A stretch of DNA of 64,000 nucleotides from Prevotella sp. khp7. GTDB taxonomy: Bacteria > Bacteroidota > Bacteroidia > Bacteroidales > Bacteroidaceae. Each line of letters opens with the position of its first letter. Position 1 is the stretch's first letter. The translations under genes were made by a program, and so were the position numbers. The stretch lies in assembly GCF_900109055.1 (NCBI RefSeq), contig NZ_FOIV01000003.1, forward strand, positions 310,001 through 374,000. The letters are read 5' to 3'. Of the stretch, positions 15,876-24,896 are shown in pieces. The notes under the pieces were generated by a model. It saw nothing but the letters and a program-made list of their open reading frames with translations, ran no database searches and was not told the DNA's origin.

Positions 15876-18305
15876 TTAGAACGGATAGCCGATGGCGAAG
15901 TTCAGCGTCTGGGCATGTCTGAAGCGCGGGGCATTGAAGTAGCCGCTCTTACCTGTGTCTTGCGGACAGTGGAGGGCATATCCCCAGTCGACACGGACCA
16001 CGAGGAAACCGAGGTCGTAGCGCAGGCCGATACCGGTGCCCAGTGCCAGGTCGTTGAGGAAGTGCCTGGCCTCAAACTTCGACTGGTCGCCCCATTCCTT
16101 GATAATCATCATGGTCAGGGCGTCTTCCGGTTCCATGCCTTTTATGTCGTCATCGGTGATGCCGCTGCCTTTCAGGTTCCACACGTTACCGGCATCGAGG
16201 AACACGGCTCCGTGCAGGTTGCCGAACAGTGGCATGCGGTATTCCAGGTTGGCTATCAGTTTCGTCTCTCCATTGCGGAATATGTAGTTAAACTGCCTGT
16301 CTCTCATGTCGAAATCGTTGAAGCGTCCCGGACCGATGTCTCTCACGCTGAAGGCGCGGATGCTGTTTGCACCTCCTGCATAGAACATCTCACTGAAAGG
16401 TGCGTCGTCGCTGTTGCCGTAACTCCAGATGATGCCGGCATTGACATGTCCCACCAGCTTCGACGACATACCTACCGACCAGGTCTTGGTCAGGTCGGTC
16501 TCCAGTCGCAGGAACTGTGAGTAAGCGGCTTTGAAGAGCCTCTTCCCTTTTTCGTTAATCGACTTGCCGCAGGCGGCATCGACGAGCGACACCAGATTGC
16601 CCGCCTCTTCCACGGTGGTCTCCCAGCGGGTGCGCGGACTGGTGTAGGTATAGGTGTAGCGCATCTTCGGGATGAAGTAGTCGTCCATGGCAGCTGCCAG
16701 ATACATGTTCTCACCGATGATAGAGTCGTACATGGCTGTGGTGCTGTTCTTGAACTGGTACTTCACCGTGAGTGGCGAGAACTCGTGACGGCTCCTCTCT
16801 GACGTTTGCCAGCGATAGGTCCACTCACCGCTCACCACGTGCATCTTGTAGAAGTCTGGTCTTCTCATGACGTCGGTCGACACCTTGGCATAGGTGGTCG
16901 GCGGCACGTAGAACCTGCGTTGGCGGGGACGCCCGTCCCGACTTCTGCGTCGGCGGTCGCTGTTATAGAACGGGGCAATGATGCGCGGGAACTCAATCGA
17001 GGCGTCGGCACCATATTCATAAGTGCTTGTATTACTGCCGCCGCTTTCCTGCCACTGATAGGCGCCGTGCAGGTTGACGTCGAGTTTCTCGGCACCTCTG
17101 AAAAGGTTGCGCTTGGTGAAACCGACCTTCGCCTCAGGGCCATAGCGCCCGTTGGTGCGCCCGATGGCGTTGGCTTCGATATAGAAGTCGTAGGGTTTGT
17201 CGAACACACAGCTCAGCCTCAGGTCGAGCGTGTCGGTATCGGGGCGTGGCGTAAAACGGAAATCGGTACTGCTGAACACGCCCGTGGCATTGATCTTATT
17301 GGCCGACTCGATGTATTTGTCGTAGTTGAACTCCTGACGCGGCCGTAAACGCAGGTTTCTCAATACCACACTAGGGCGGATGGGCGAGTGCTTGCCGCTG
17401 TAGTGGATTGTCAGGTGTCGCCGCTGGATGGAGTCGGTGAGCTGGTCTCTCATCGACTTACGGAACTGCACGTCGATATGTCCGATATACCATTTGCGAA
17501 GGGCTTCTGCCGGGAGCCCGTCGGCCAGTTGCAGGCGCAGCTGTACCTTGTTGTCTACGGCAAACGTGTCGGCCAGGTATGAGGCGTAGTTCGGGGTGTA
17601 GAAATAATAGCCGTTGTTACGCATGAGGGTGTTGATGCGGCTCCGTTCTCCGTCGAGGTTAGCCACGCTGAAGGGCTCGCCGCTCTTGATAAGGCTCTCC
17701 TCGCGGGTAGAGTCGATCAGCTGGTTCATGGCCTCAGGGAAGTTCCTGTGACTTACCGAGTCGAGGGTGAAGAGCGAGTCGAGGTGTATGGTGTAGCCTA
17801 TCTTGCATTTCTTCGGGTTCTTCTGTTGTACGGTCTCATAGTTCACGTAGCCTCTGAAGAAACCGTTGTTGCGAAGAACCGACTGGGCTACCGATGCTCT
17901 CAGGGCCGGGTTCACCTGACTCATCAGCACGGGAGGCTTTCCGAAGCTCTTGACCATCCATCGCGCAAAGCCCGAATCCTTACCGGCGTATTTGTTGTAT
18001 ACCCACAGATGCCACGACCAGGGCACGGTGTAGTAGCTGCTGCCGAAGAGTGAACCGTTGGGCTCCGTGGCGAGCGCAGCTTCCAGCTCCTCCTTCATCA
18101 GCTCCAGGTGTTCTGCATAGGGACCGCCTTTCTGTTCGTCATCGTATGCCATCTTGGTCAGTCCTGTGAAGAGTTGCTCGCCCTCTGGAATGTTCTTTGT
18201 CATCGAACAGGAGGAAAGGAAAAGTAAGAAGGTAAGGAGGTAAGAAGGTAAAAGGATTCCTGCCTTTACCTGTTTCCATGTGTTATGACAACTGTTCTTT
18301 TTCAT
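15876..18305 (-). CDS. tamL: Translocation and assembly module lipoprotein TamL (Omp85 family)
   Basis: An 809-residue outer-membrane protein. The N-terminus has a lipoprotein signal ending LLFLSSC (Cys about 33), the feature that separates Bacteroidota TamL from proteobacterial TamA. POTRA-like alpha/beta repeats follow, then a 16-strand Omp85 barrel with the lid-lock-like segment FSVRDIGPGRFNDF, EYRMPLFGNLHGAVFLDAGNVW and a C-terminal strand ending LNFAIGYPF with terminal Phe. Together with TamB it is thought to move phospholipids and/or help insert outer-membrane proteins. It lies 13 bases downstream of tamB on the same strand. GC content is visibly high. Confidence 0.88.
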   Translation of the reverse strand: MKKNSCHNTWKQVKAGILLPSYLLTFLLFLSSCSMTKNIPEGEQLFTGLTKMAYDDEQKGGPYAEHLELMKEELEAALATEPNGSLFGSSYYTVPWSWHLWVYNKYAGKDSGFARWMVKSFGKPPVLMSQVNPALRASVAQSVLRNNGFFRGYVNYETVQQKNPKKCKIGYTIHLDSLFTLDSVSHRNFPEAMNQLIDSTREESLIKSGEPFSVANLDGERSRINTLMRNNGYYFYTPNYASYLADTFAVDNKVQLRLQLADGLPAEALRKWYIGHIDVQFRKSMRDQLTDSIQRRHLTIHYSGKHSPIRPSVVLRNLRLRPRQEFNYDKYIESANKINATGVFSSTDFRFTPRPDTDTLDLRLSCVFDKPYDFYIEANAIGRTNGRYGPEAKVGFTKRNLFRGAEKLDVNLHGAYQWQESGGSNTSTYEYGADASIEFPRIIAPFYNSDRRRRSRDGRPRQRRFYVPPTTYAKVSTDVMRRPDFYKMHVVSGEWTYRWQTSERSRHEFSPLTVKYQFKNSTTAMYDSIIGENMYLAAAMDDYFIPKMRYTYTYTSPRTRWETTVEEAGNLVSLVDAACGKSINEKGKRLFKAAYSQFLRLETDLTKTWSVGMSSKLVGHVNAGIIWSYGNSDDAPFSEMFYAGGANSIRAFSVRDIGPGRFNDFDMRDRQFNYIFRNGETKLIANLEYRMPLFGNLHGAVFLDAGNVWNLKGSGITDDDIKGMEPEDALTMMIIKEWGDQSKFEARHFLNDLALGTGIGLRYDLGFLVVRVDWGYALHCPQDTGKSGYFNAPRFRHAQTLNFAIGYPF

Positions 18306-18318
18306 ATTTCTTTCCTTT

Positions 18319-21300
18319 TTACTTTTCCACCTTTACACTGTCAGTCGTTGTTTGTCGCATAGGGATCGGTAGGGGCGTCTGCTTCTTCGGGCGGAAGAGG
18401 TCGCGGAGACTGTCGAGTTTCCTGCGCCATACGAAACCTGCGCCGTATTCGCTGGTGTAGCCTTCAAGCCAGTCGTATACGTTCTGCTTGTAGAACAGTT
18501 TCAGGTTCTGTGTTCCTTCCTGGTTCAGACGGTATTCCATCATCACGTTGTCGAAGAACGACTGTTTCTGTCCCGTCTGCTCATTGCTGCCCGTGGCCAG
18601 CAGACCGCCGATCTGTATCTTCAGACGGTTGTCGAGGAATCGCTTGGAGAACTGGAACGAATAGTCGGTAGTCTCCTGTCCCGAGCTTGTCACGGAGTTC
18701 TCCACGCCGAAGCTGATGTCGATGGTCTTCAGGGCCGAGCCCGCTATACTGTTGATCTCGCTCTGCAGGAAGGCACTCAGGGCCGAGTTCATCGAGAAGT
18801 TGCCCGATGTGCCGCCGTTCAGATACATGCCCGTGGTAAGCATGGCCACGGCAATCTTGCCCCGTTCCTCTACCGACATGGCGCTCAGCTCGCTGTTGAT
18901 GAGGTTATCCTCAGGTGCCGAGATGATGAACTGCAGTCCCATGTCGTTGAGCGTCTTGGTAATCTCAACGCCGCAGTCGAAGGCCACGCTTCTGGTGGCT
19001 CCCGTCTCGTCGTTCACGGTAGCCTTCGTGTGTTCTGTCGCCGTAATGTTCAGCTTCGGGTTCATGGGGTCGCCGGTAAACTCAACATAGCTGCCGTCCT
19101 TCACGGTGAAGGTCTTCAGCGGAATCACGGGCAGCGAGTATTTCATCTCACCGCTGGCCAGCGTGTAGCGACCGGTGAGGTTGATGCCTTCGGTATTATA
19201 TCTCATGCGCAGGTCGCCGCCACCCGTCAGGTCCACGTAGTTGGTCTGGTCGATGTTCAGGTTACAGATGATATGGGCGCCATGTGCCACGTTGATGTTC
19301 ATGTCGATATCCAGTCCCGATGGGGTAGGACGGTTGACGACGGTTTGTGTGGAGTCGTTGAAGTCGGTAAACTTCACCAGCTCGTCGAGTCTGTTGTCCT
19401 GCGAAAGGGGCGAGTCGAGTAGCAGATAGGTCAGGTCCGTCGAGCCGAGCACATCGAGTCGTCCTCTCATCTTCAGTTCCTCGAGCGGGCCCTGCATACG
19501 CGCCATGAAGTTGACGAAGGCCTTGCCCCAGGCTATCGATTTGGGCTCCTGTCGGGCATTGATCAGCAACAGGTTGCGTGCCCTCATTCTCAGGTCGGTG
19601 GTGATGTGGTCGGGATGACTGAAGTCAACCTCGCCCATCAGGTTCAGCGGCTCGTCGTTGTAGGCATAGAGTCCGAAGTTCTCGATCAGCAGTTTCGAGT
19701 CAGTGATACGTATCGGGTCGTTGTCCATGCGCATCTTCACGCCGTAGGGGATACTCACCAGATAAGCCGAGTCCACATATATTTCGCCGTCGATGTCGTT
19801 ATTCGAGAGCGAGCCTCTGATGTTGAGGCTTCCTTCGGCGTAGCCCTCAAAACCGATGATCTGGTCGGGAATGAAACCGTTGGCCAGCGACAGCGGGAAG
19901 CGTGTCATGTCGAGTCGGGCGTCGATATACCCATCGCCCTCGCTCTGGTAGGTGCCGCTGAACAGGCCGAACTCTTCGTCGTCGAGCATCAGTCGGGCTT
20001 CTACGGCATGGATGTCGGCCGACGGGTGCTCACTGTCGCCTTCTTTTATCAGATAAACCAGTTCGGTGCTGATATTGCCGATGGGCGAGCCCTCGTATGT
20101 CATCTGTCTCACTGCCATGTCTGATGCCACGGAGATGCGCTCCTGCTGGTCCAGGAGGATATGATAGTCGCCGTCCAGCAGTCCGGTGATGCGGGGCAGG
20201 TAGGGGATGACCGAAGTCACTTCGCCCAGGTCGAGCTGGTGGATGCTCAGCGTCAGGTCCTGTAGCATGGTTGAGTCCTGGTTCTCGGTATAGAGCTTGA
20301 TACCCGTCCTGTCGTCGGATATCAGGTCGACCTTGGCCTGTATCTTCTTGTCGTTTCCTAGAAATATGTAATTGTCCTTGTTCAGGTTGAACTCCTTATA
20401 TCCCAGCGTCGGACGGTCGGGCATGAGCTTAAAGCGTATGCCGCCGTTCTCCATCTCTGCCGTAGCCCCCAGTCTCACGCCCAGCTTGTCCTTGTCGTCG
20501 TAATAGCGCACCCCTGCCAAGGCGCCGTGTTCATGTATATGACCGTCGACGAGGGCGTTGAACACGAACTGCGGGTTCCGCTTGTTGTTGCGTATCTGTC
20601 CCTGATAGCTCAGCCGGTCGCCCTTCTGTGTCAGGTTCAGCCGTATGGTGTCTATGCGTGTGCTGTCGTAGTTGAGCGAATAGAGGTGACTGGTTCCGTT
20701 GATACCTGTGAGCGGCGAGGTGTCCACGTCGAGCAGCAGCTCCTTGAAGTCGATGTTCCAACTGCTCTTCAGCAGGTTGGCCACGGGATTGTCGCGCTTG
20801 CTCTCCAGGTGCAGTCTCATGGTGGGTAGCAGCCGTTTGATGGCAGGCTGGTCGATCACCTTGTTCTCAAACTGCGCCATGGCCGAGTCGCCGAGGGTCG
20901 TCAGTTGTCGCAGCAGCCGCTCATAGTCGCCGCTGGCGTCGAGCTTCACGATCAGGTCGCCGCTCTGTGCTCTGACGTAAGTCGTGTCGGGCCGTGTGTT
21001 GATGAGCAGTCCCACCTTCTCGGGGTGATAGGTGTCCTTGTCATCCTGGAAATACAGATCGGTAAAGAGACCGCTCACATGGTGGGTCAGTCTCATGTCC
21101 GAGCTGATGTCCATGTCGCCGCAGAGACCGATGGTCAGCGGCTTGTCCATGATTCGCATCCTGTACAGGTCGGCTCTTGCCAGGTCGGCGCTGATGGTGG
21201 CCTCGATCTTCTTGCTGTTCAGCAGCGCGTCGATGCCTATCGTACCGCAGAACAGCTCGTTGTCGCCTGTCAGCTCCGCCTGTCCGCGCCCGTTATGCAG

Positions 21301-22893
21301 ATTGGCGGTGGCACTCATGTTCCTGAGGTTCCAGCTGCCGTAGCGCAGCTGATGGAGTCTGGCACGGGCAGTCAGTCGGCTCTTGCCCGAGAGGAAGTCG
21401 GTGCCGTATCCCTTGGCCTTGACATCGGCAGTGATGGTGTAGATAGAGTCTTTTGGCATGAAGTGGTGCAGGTTCAGCCCGTTCACCTTGATGTCGGCAT
21501 CATAGGTCATGCCGTTAGGAAGCATGTCGCCCTTGGCATTGCGTGGGATGGCGGCATCGCCTTTCAGTCTGACGGTGCCGTTACCGTCGCGCATGGTCAG
21601 GTCGGCACCGTATGTCGTACCGTCGGCCTTGATGCTGCCGTCGAGCGTCAGTCCATAGGGTATGCGGTAGTTTCTCTGTAGTTTCGGGTCGACGAGGGCC
21701 GTGACGAAGTTCAGGTCTTCGGCCTTAGCCTTGAGTCTGATGTCGGCTTTGAGGTTCTTCGGGTCGGCAATGTTCTCTGCACTGCCGTCGGCTGTCAGTT
21801 GCAGGGCTGTGGGCAGACAGATGTTCAGTCCGGTGAACTCCATCTGCTTCATGTTGCCGTTGATAGAACCCTTGATGCTCAGCGGGCGGTCGGGAAAGCG
21901 CTCCGTGAACTTCCGAGGCATCTCACCCAGGAATTGAAGCAGGTCTTGCTTGCCAACCTGTGCGTTCAGTCGCATCTTCATCAGTCCGGGGTGCTGCTCG
22001 TCGAAGGCGTTGAAGTCCATCGCCAGCTCTCCCTCAATGTCAGAGTCGGGCGTTTTCAGAATCAGGTTGGGCAGGCTTACGCTGGTAGAGTCGATCTTCA
22101 CGCCGCCTTTCAGACGGGTAATCTTCTGTGCCCAACTGTTATTATAGGTAATAGAACCGTTTTGCCAGTCGATATCGCCCACCTGATAGGTCTTCTGTGC
22201 GATGTCGATGCTCACGTCCCTTGCCACGGCCTCACCGAAGTGGGTGGCCATGTGGAGAGAGTCGTCGGGCATGTTGATGGTGAGTCTGGTATTACTCAGC
22301 GAGATACTGTCGGCCCTGATCACCCATTGGGCTGTCGAGGCGGTGGTGTCTACGGCAGCCGTGTCTGTCAGGTTGATGTCCAGCCATCCGTCTCTCATCC
22401 TCGCACCGTTCACCATGGCCGTCTCCTTTTTCAGGTCGATACCCTTCGAACTCAGCCAGAGCTCCTGCATCTCACCTTTGATGCGCAGGTCGCTGATGAA
22501 GCCGTTGGTGTTGATCTTGGCCTGTTGCAGTGACAGCTCATCGATGATCACCTGATGGCGGAACAGGGGGCGCAGCTTCACGTCGACCACCAGCTTTCTG
22601 ATGTCGGCAATCGTGTCTTTTACGTCAGGAAGAGAGTCGCTGCCTGACGAGCCGGACGGCAAAGCCGGACGCGTATGCAGGGCGCGGAGGCCCTCGATAC
22701 CTAAGTCAAGCGGGAACTCCAGGTTAACATGCTCTATCGTGATCTCCATGCCCGTCTTCTCCGAGGCGATGGCAGCCACTTTCTTCACCGCCCAGTTCTG
22801 AACGGGTGGCAGGTAAAGCAACACGGCGAGTATGATAAACAGCAGGACGGGCGTCATCACCGCAATCCCGATCCACTTGAGTATTCTTTTCAT
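18319..22893 (-). CDS. tamB: Translocation/assembly module protein TamB (AsmA-like/DUF490)
   Basis: A 1524-residue protein from the ATG at 22893. An N-terminal membrane anchor (RILKWIGIAVMTPVLLFIILAVLL, described by position about 3-26) is followed by a very long, repetitive beta-rich body typical of TamB/YicH bridge proteins, and the C-terminal DUF490 domain (LNMTATEHTK-like region, GVEITKTLNDMGLQFIISAP, EERGKIAVAMLTTGMYL). It should span the periplasm as a hydrophobic groove between inner membrane and TamL. The frame continues upstream to 22947, but a -7 box at 22915-22922 lies between, so the shorter start is preferred. Confidence 0.9.
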   Translation of the reverse strand: MKRILKWIGIAVMTPVLLFIILAVLLYLPPVQNWAVKKVAAIASEKTGMEITIEHVNLEFPLDLGIEGLRALHTRPALPSGSSGSDSLPDVKDTIADIRKLVVDVKLRPLFRHQVIIDELSLQQAKINTNGFISDLRIKGEMQELWLSSKGIDLKKETAMVNGARMRDGWLDINLTDTAAVDTTASTAQWVIRADSISLSNTRLTINMPDDSLHMATHFGEAVARDVSIDIAQKTYQVGDIDWQNGSITYNNSWAQKITRLKGGVKIDSTSVSLPNLILKTPDSDIEGELAMDFNAFDEQHPGLMKMRLNAQVGKQDLLQFLGEMPRKFTERFPDRPLSIKGSINGNMKQMEFTGLNICLPTALQLTADGSAENIADPKNLKADIRLKAKAEDLNFVTALVDPKLQRNYRIPYGLTLDGSIKADGTTYGADLTMRDGNGTVRLKGDAAIPRNAKGDMLPNGMTYDADIKVNGLNLHHFMPKDSIYTITADVKAKGYGTDFLSGKSRLTARARLHQLRYGSWNLRNMSATANLHNGRGQAELTGDNELFCGTIGIDALLNSKKIEATISADLARADLYRMRIMDKPLTIGLCGDMDISSDMRLTHHVSGLFTDLYFQDDKDTYHPEKVGLLINTRPDTTYVRAQSGDLIVKLDASGDYERLLRQLTTLGDSAMAQFENKVIDQPAIKRLLPTMRLHLESKRDNPVANLLKSSWNIDFKELLLDVDTSPLTGINGTSHLYSLNYDSTRIDTIRLNLTQKGDRLSYQGQIRNNKRNPQFVFNALVDGHIHEHGALAGVRYYDDKDKLGVRLGATAEMENGGIRFKLMPDRPTLGYKEFNLNKDNYIFLGNDKKIQAKVDLISDDRTGIKLYTENQDSTMLQDLTLSIHQLDLGEVTSVIPYLPRITGLLDGDYHILLDQQERISVASDMAVRQMTYEGSPIGNISTELVYLIKEGDSEHPSADIHAVEARLMLDDEEFGLFSGTYQSEGDGYIDARLDMTRFPLSLANGFIPDQIIGFEGYAEGSLNIRGSLSNNDIDGEIYVDSAYLVSIPYGVKMRMDNDPIRITDSKLLIENFGLYAYNDEPLNLMGEVDFSHPDHITTDLRMRARNLLLINARQEPKSIAWGKAFVNFMARMQGPLEELKMRGRLDVLGSTDLTYLLLDSPLSQDNRLDELVKFTDFNDSTQTVVNRPTPSGLDIDMNINVAHGAHIICNLNIDQTNYVDLTGGGDLRMRYNTEGINLTGRYTLASGEMKYSLPVIPLKTFTVKDGSYVEFTGDPMNPKLNITATEHTKATVNDETGATRSVAFDCGVEITKTLNDMGLQFIISAPEDNLINSELSAMSVEERGKIAVAMLTTGMYLNGGTSGNFSMNSALSAFLQSEINSIAGSALKTIDISFGVENSVTSSGQETTDYSFQFSKRFLDNRLKIQIGGLLATGSNEQTGQKQSFFDNVMMEYRLNQEGTQNLKLFYKQNVYDWLEGYTSEYGAGFVWRRKLDSLRDLFRPKKQTPLPIPMRQTTTDSVKVEK

Positions 22894-22914
22894 CGTCAAA
22901 ATATAATGACGGTG

Positions 22915-22922
22915 CAAATTTA
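22915..22922 (-). promoter_or_regulatory. -7 box for tamB-tamL
   Basis: Plus-strand CAAATTTA reads TAAATTTG on the minus strand, 22 bases before the ATG at 22893. Plus-strand CAAA at 22945-22948 is a possible -33 element at 22-base spacing. Confidence 0.65.
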
Positions 22923-22986
22923 CAACAATTCTCCGAAACCCCGTCAAAATATTAATTAAAGTTTTGGTAAGAAGGCTTTTTTATAT

Positions 22987-22994
22987 TACCTTTG
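22987..22994 (+). promoter_or_regulatory. -7 box for the hypothetical lipoprotein gene
   Basis: TACCTTTG, 36 bases upstream of the ATG at 23031. It overlaps an upstream in-frame start at 22992, excluding that start. Confidence 0.65.
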
Positions 22995-23030
22995 CAGTCG
23001 ATTAAGATTCATAAACCAATAAACATAACC

Positions 23031-23663
23031 ATGATGAAATCTGATAGTCTGATAAAGACTATGGTTGCGGCTGCAGCCATGACCTTGACAATCGTCAGTT
23101 GCTCCACAGACGGGAGCGACATCTTAGAGAGAACAGAGACGTACACGGTGGCTACGCAAAACGGCGGGCAGCAGACTTCACGACAGGCAGATGCCGCAGG
23201 CTATCTGACGTGTCGCGTACGAGTAGGGTGTAACATCCAGAGTACCGTTCCCACAATACCTGTCGACCCCGCGGCGGTCAAGGTGACGGTGAAGAGCGTT
23301 CTCCTAAGGGTGGTGAGCGACGATACCGTCGAGGAACTCATGCCCGTCGTCGCTCCTGAGGTGGCAGAGCCCCAGAGCGCTCGTCGATGGAGTAGCCTCC
23401 CTTCAGGTCTCTCTACCCAGACGAACGACATCCTGACCGCTCCCCTTGATATCCGTTTTAAGAACCGTTTCAGTGTGCAGGCCTTTGTCACCTGTACGGT
23501 AAGAGTCAAGGACGATCAGCTCTATAAGGGTTACACCGAGTTTTCTGAGACCCTTTCCTATAGCTGTTCGTCGGCAGACATGAGTGCCGCCGAGACTCAG
23601 CTCAACGGCACCCTCTACCTCCAGCCCGTTCAGTTCTCCGCCGACGTAGAGGCATATTCCTGA
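23031..23663 (+). CDS. Hypothetical lipoprotein
   Basis: A 210-residue protein, not recognised as a named family. It begins with a lipoprotein signal (MMKSDSLIKTMVAAAAMTL, then TIVSC; Cys about 24), then a Thr/Gln-rich linker and a mostly beta body with several Cys residues (YLTCRVRVGC, FVTCTVRV, LSYSCSSAD). The alternating strands and repeated CRV/CTV patterns suggest an immunoglobulin- or fimbrillin-like secreted beta domain, but this is only a visual impression. Its 3' end overlaps the amidase gene on the opposite strand by 34 bases, tail to tail. The start is fixed by the -7 box just upstream. It could be an accessory gene linked to the cassette beside it, or an unrelated surface protein. 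Confidence 0.65.
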   Translation: MMKSDSLIKTMVAAAAMTLTIVSCSTDGSDILERTETYTVATQNGGQQTSRQADAAGYLTCRVRVGCNIQSTVPTIPVDPAAVKVTVKSVLLRVVSDDTVEELMPVVAPEVAEPQSARRWSSLPSGLSTQTNDILTAPLDIRFKNRFSVQAFVTCTVRVKDDQLYKGYTEFSETLSYSCSSADMSAAETQLNGTLYLQPVQFSADVEAYS

Positions 23664-24061
23664 ACCACGTTCCTGATACACGGACAGGCCTTTTGCGGGT
23701 TCAGGTCGTGATGCCCCACGATGAGCGCCCGGGGGTAGCGCCCGCGCAGGTCTTTAAGCAACCTGCGCAGTGCTACTTTCTGCTCCTCCGTGCGGGTGTC
23801 GGCGGGCTGACCTCTGGCGTCGAGTCCGCCCTCGTAGCACACGCCGATGGAGTGGCTGTTGTGGTTCTGGCAGTGTGCACCCACCATGTATTCCGGACGA
23901 CCGGGCTCAACCTGTCCGTTACGACGGACCACGTAGTGGTAGCCGATGCCGAGGTGGAAACCCCGCTGGCGGTGCCATGTGTCGATCTGAGCGGCCGAAG
24001 AAGTCTGGTCAGGTCTCACTGCCGAGCAGTGAATCACAATCAGAGTGATGGTTCTCATCAT
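23630..24061 (-). CDS. N-acetylmuramoyl-L-alanine amidase (Amidase_2/PGRP type)
   Basis: A 143-residue single-domain amidase. Zinc-ligand positions of the T7-lysozyme-like fold are visible: IVIHCSAVRP (His about 12), VGHHDLNPQKACPC near the C-terminus (His and Cys), plus IGYHYVVRRNGQVEPGRP and HNSHSIGVCYEGG. It should cut the bond between N-acetylmuramic acid and L-alanine in peptidoglycan. There is no signal peptide, so release would need a holin-like partner or lysis; the preceding 34-residue membrane protein is a candidate. Its ATG overlaps the stop of that gene (ATGA), implying translational coupling. This size and context match the amidase of a cassette repeated through Bacteroides genomes. 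Confidence 0.9.
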   Translation of the reverse strand: MMRTITLIVIHCSAVRPDQTSSAAQIDTWHRQRGFHLGIGYHYVVRRNGQVEPGRPEYMVGAHCQNHNSHSIGVCYEGGLDARGQPADTRTEEQKVALRRLLKDLRGRYPRALIVGHHDLNPQKACPCIRNVVQEYASTSAEN

Positions 24062-24162
24062 TTGATGCACGACTGTGCGAAAAAGGTTGTTATCACCAGG
24101 GCAATCATCGATCCGATGAATTTCAGGATCTTCCCAATCTGCATTTTTTTCAATTTCATCAT
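24058..24162 (-). CDS. Smalltalk-type small membrane protein
   Basis: A 34-residue ORF reading MMKLKKMQIGKILKFIGSM followed by IALVITTFFAQSCIK. A basic amphipathic start leads into a single hydrophobic helix and a near-terminal Cys in an AQSC context. This is the pattern of the 'smalltalk protein' family of Bacteroidota, normally found directly before an N-acetylmuramoyl-L-alanine amidase, as here. The stop TGA overlaps the amidase start (ATGATGA), so the two are translated together. The function is unknown; a holin-like, signal-arrest or lipoprotein-like role for amidase export is inference. The start could equally be the second ATG. Confidence 0.8.
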   Translation of the reverse strand: MMKLKKMQIGKILKFIGSMIALVITTFFAQSCIK

Positions 24163-24199
24163 AAAGCTGAAATTTTAAAATTAAACATTCTTCTTTTTA

Positions 24200-24233
24200 T
24201 GCAGGGTAAAACCCTGCAGTTTTCCATCATCCC
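24200..24233 (+). repeat. Left terminal inverted repeat of the structured element
   Basis: GCAGGGT (24201-24207) and ACCCTGC (24211-24217) form a hairpin with loop AAA; CATCATCCC follows at 24225-24233. The same order appears in reverse complement at 24869-24896. Confidence 0.65.
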
Positions 24234-24236
24234 CAA

Positions 24237-24385
24237 CCCCTTCTTCATAAGAAGGGGCTTCGAACCTTTTTCCAAACCCTTTTCCAATCGTTGGAAAAGG
24301 ACTTAACCGCTCCTCCTGTCGTTCTTTCATTAAGGTACGCTCAGACCATCAAAGGTCTGGCGTGGTTTAGCCGACTACGCTAAAC
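24237..24385. repeat. Run of perfect hairpins
   Basis: Four hairpins follow each other: CCCCTTCTT-CAT-AAGAAGGGG (24237-24257), CCTTTTCCAA-TCG-TTGGAAAAGG (24278-24300), CAGACC-ATCAAA-GGTCTG (24342-24359) and GTTTAGC-8 nt-GCTAAAC (24365-24385 approx.). Such density is far above the rest of the window. Confidence 0.7.
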
Positions 24386-24410
24386 GCTCGTCGTCGCCAT
24401 GGATGTTTCG

Positions 24411-24651
24411 ACAAGCCAAGCGGCAGAGCTGTAACCGCACTTCGTGCTACATGTTTCTTCGAAAACATTCTTCGCAAGCGAAGCGGCATAGCCGAGTCTT
24501 GCGTCCCTTCGGTAGCAAGCGGCAAAGCCGAGCGCCGCACTCGTGCTTCATGTTTCTTCGAAAACATTCTTGGACAAGCCAAGCAGCAGAGCTGTAACCG
24601 CACTTCGCGCTCCATGTTTTCTCGCTCGCAATGCTCACTCGAAAACATTCC
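24411..24651. repeat. Three imperfect tandem repeat units
   Basis: Unit 1 (24411-24472) and unit 3 (24574-24651) share a 46-base start, ACAAGCCAAGC..., with three mismatches. Units 1 and 2 (24473-24571) share an exact 23-base end, CATGTTTCTTCGAAAACATT plus CTT, which holds ATGTTT/AAACAT arms. Unit 2 contains AAGCGGCAWAGCCGAG twice. Open frames through here just follow the repeats. Confidence 0.75.
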
Positions 24652-24801
24652 GCACGAAGAGGTCTTTAGAGGATGTAAGATTTTCTGAATCGTTATTGAG
24701 TCTCTGATTGCGGAGCAATCTGAGCAACGAAATACGAAATGCTGTTTGAGCGAAGCGAGTTCATTGAGTGATTTGGAAAATCGGACAGCCGGCCTCTGAG
24801 C

Positions 24802-24859
24802 CAGGACGTTTTCGCACCTTTCTTTTGGTTCCGTTTTCTTTCGGTGACGAAAGAAAATG
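24802..24859 (+). repeat. Dispersed repeat, copy 1, with GTGA-loop hairpin
   Basis: Starts CAGGACGTTTTCGCACCTTT and ends in a perfect 10-bp hairpin TTTTCTTTCG-GTGA-CGAAAGAAAA (24834-24857) whose loop fits the GNRA tetraloop pattern. The same arrangement is found at 54995-55048 in the same orientation. Confidence 0.8.
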
Positions 24860-24868
24860 AACAAGAGG

Positions 24869-24896
24869 CGGGATGATGGCAGGGTTCCACCCTGCA
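24869..24896 (-). repeat. Right terminal inverted repeat of the structured element
   Basis: GCAGGGT-TCC-ACCCTGC at 24879-24895, preceded on the plus strand by GGGATGATG; reverse complement of the left terminus apart from loop bases and a seven-base gap. It begins ten bases after the HU stop codon and could also act as the HU terminator. Confidence 0.65.

Noticed and set aside
22894..22947. Longer N-terminus of TamB
   Set aside because: A -7 box lies between the two starts, and the membrane anchor begins right after the ATG at 22893.
24411..24651. CRISPR array
   Set aside because: Units are long, unequal and imperfect, with no uniform spacers and no cas genes.
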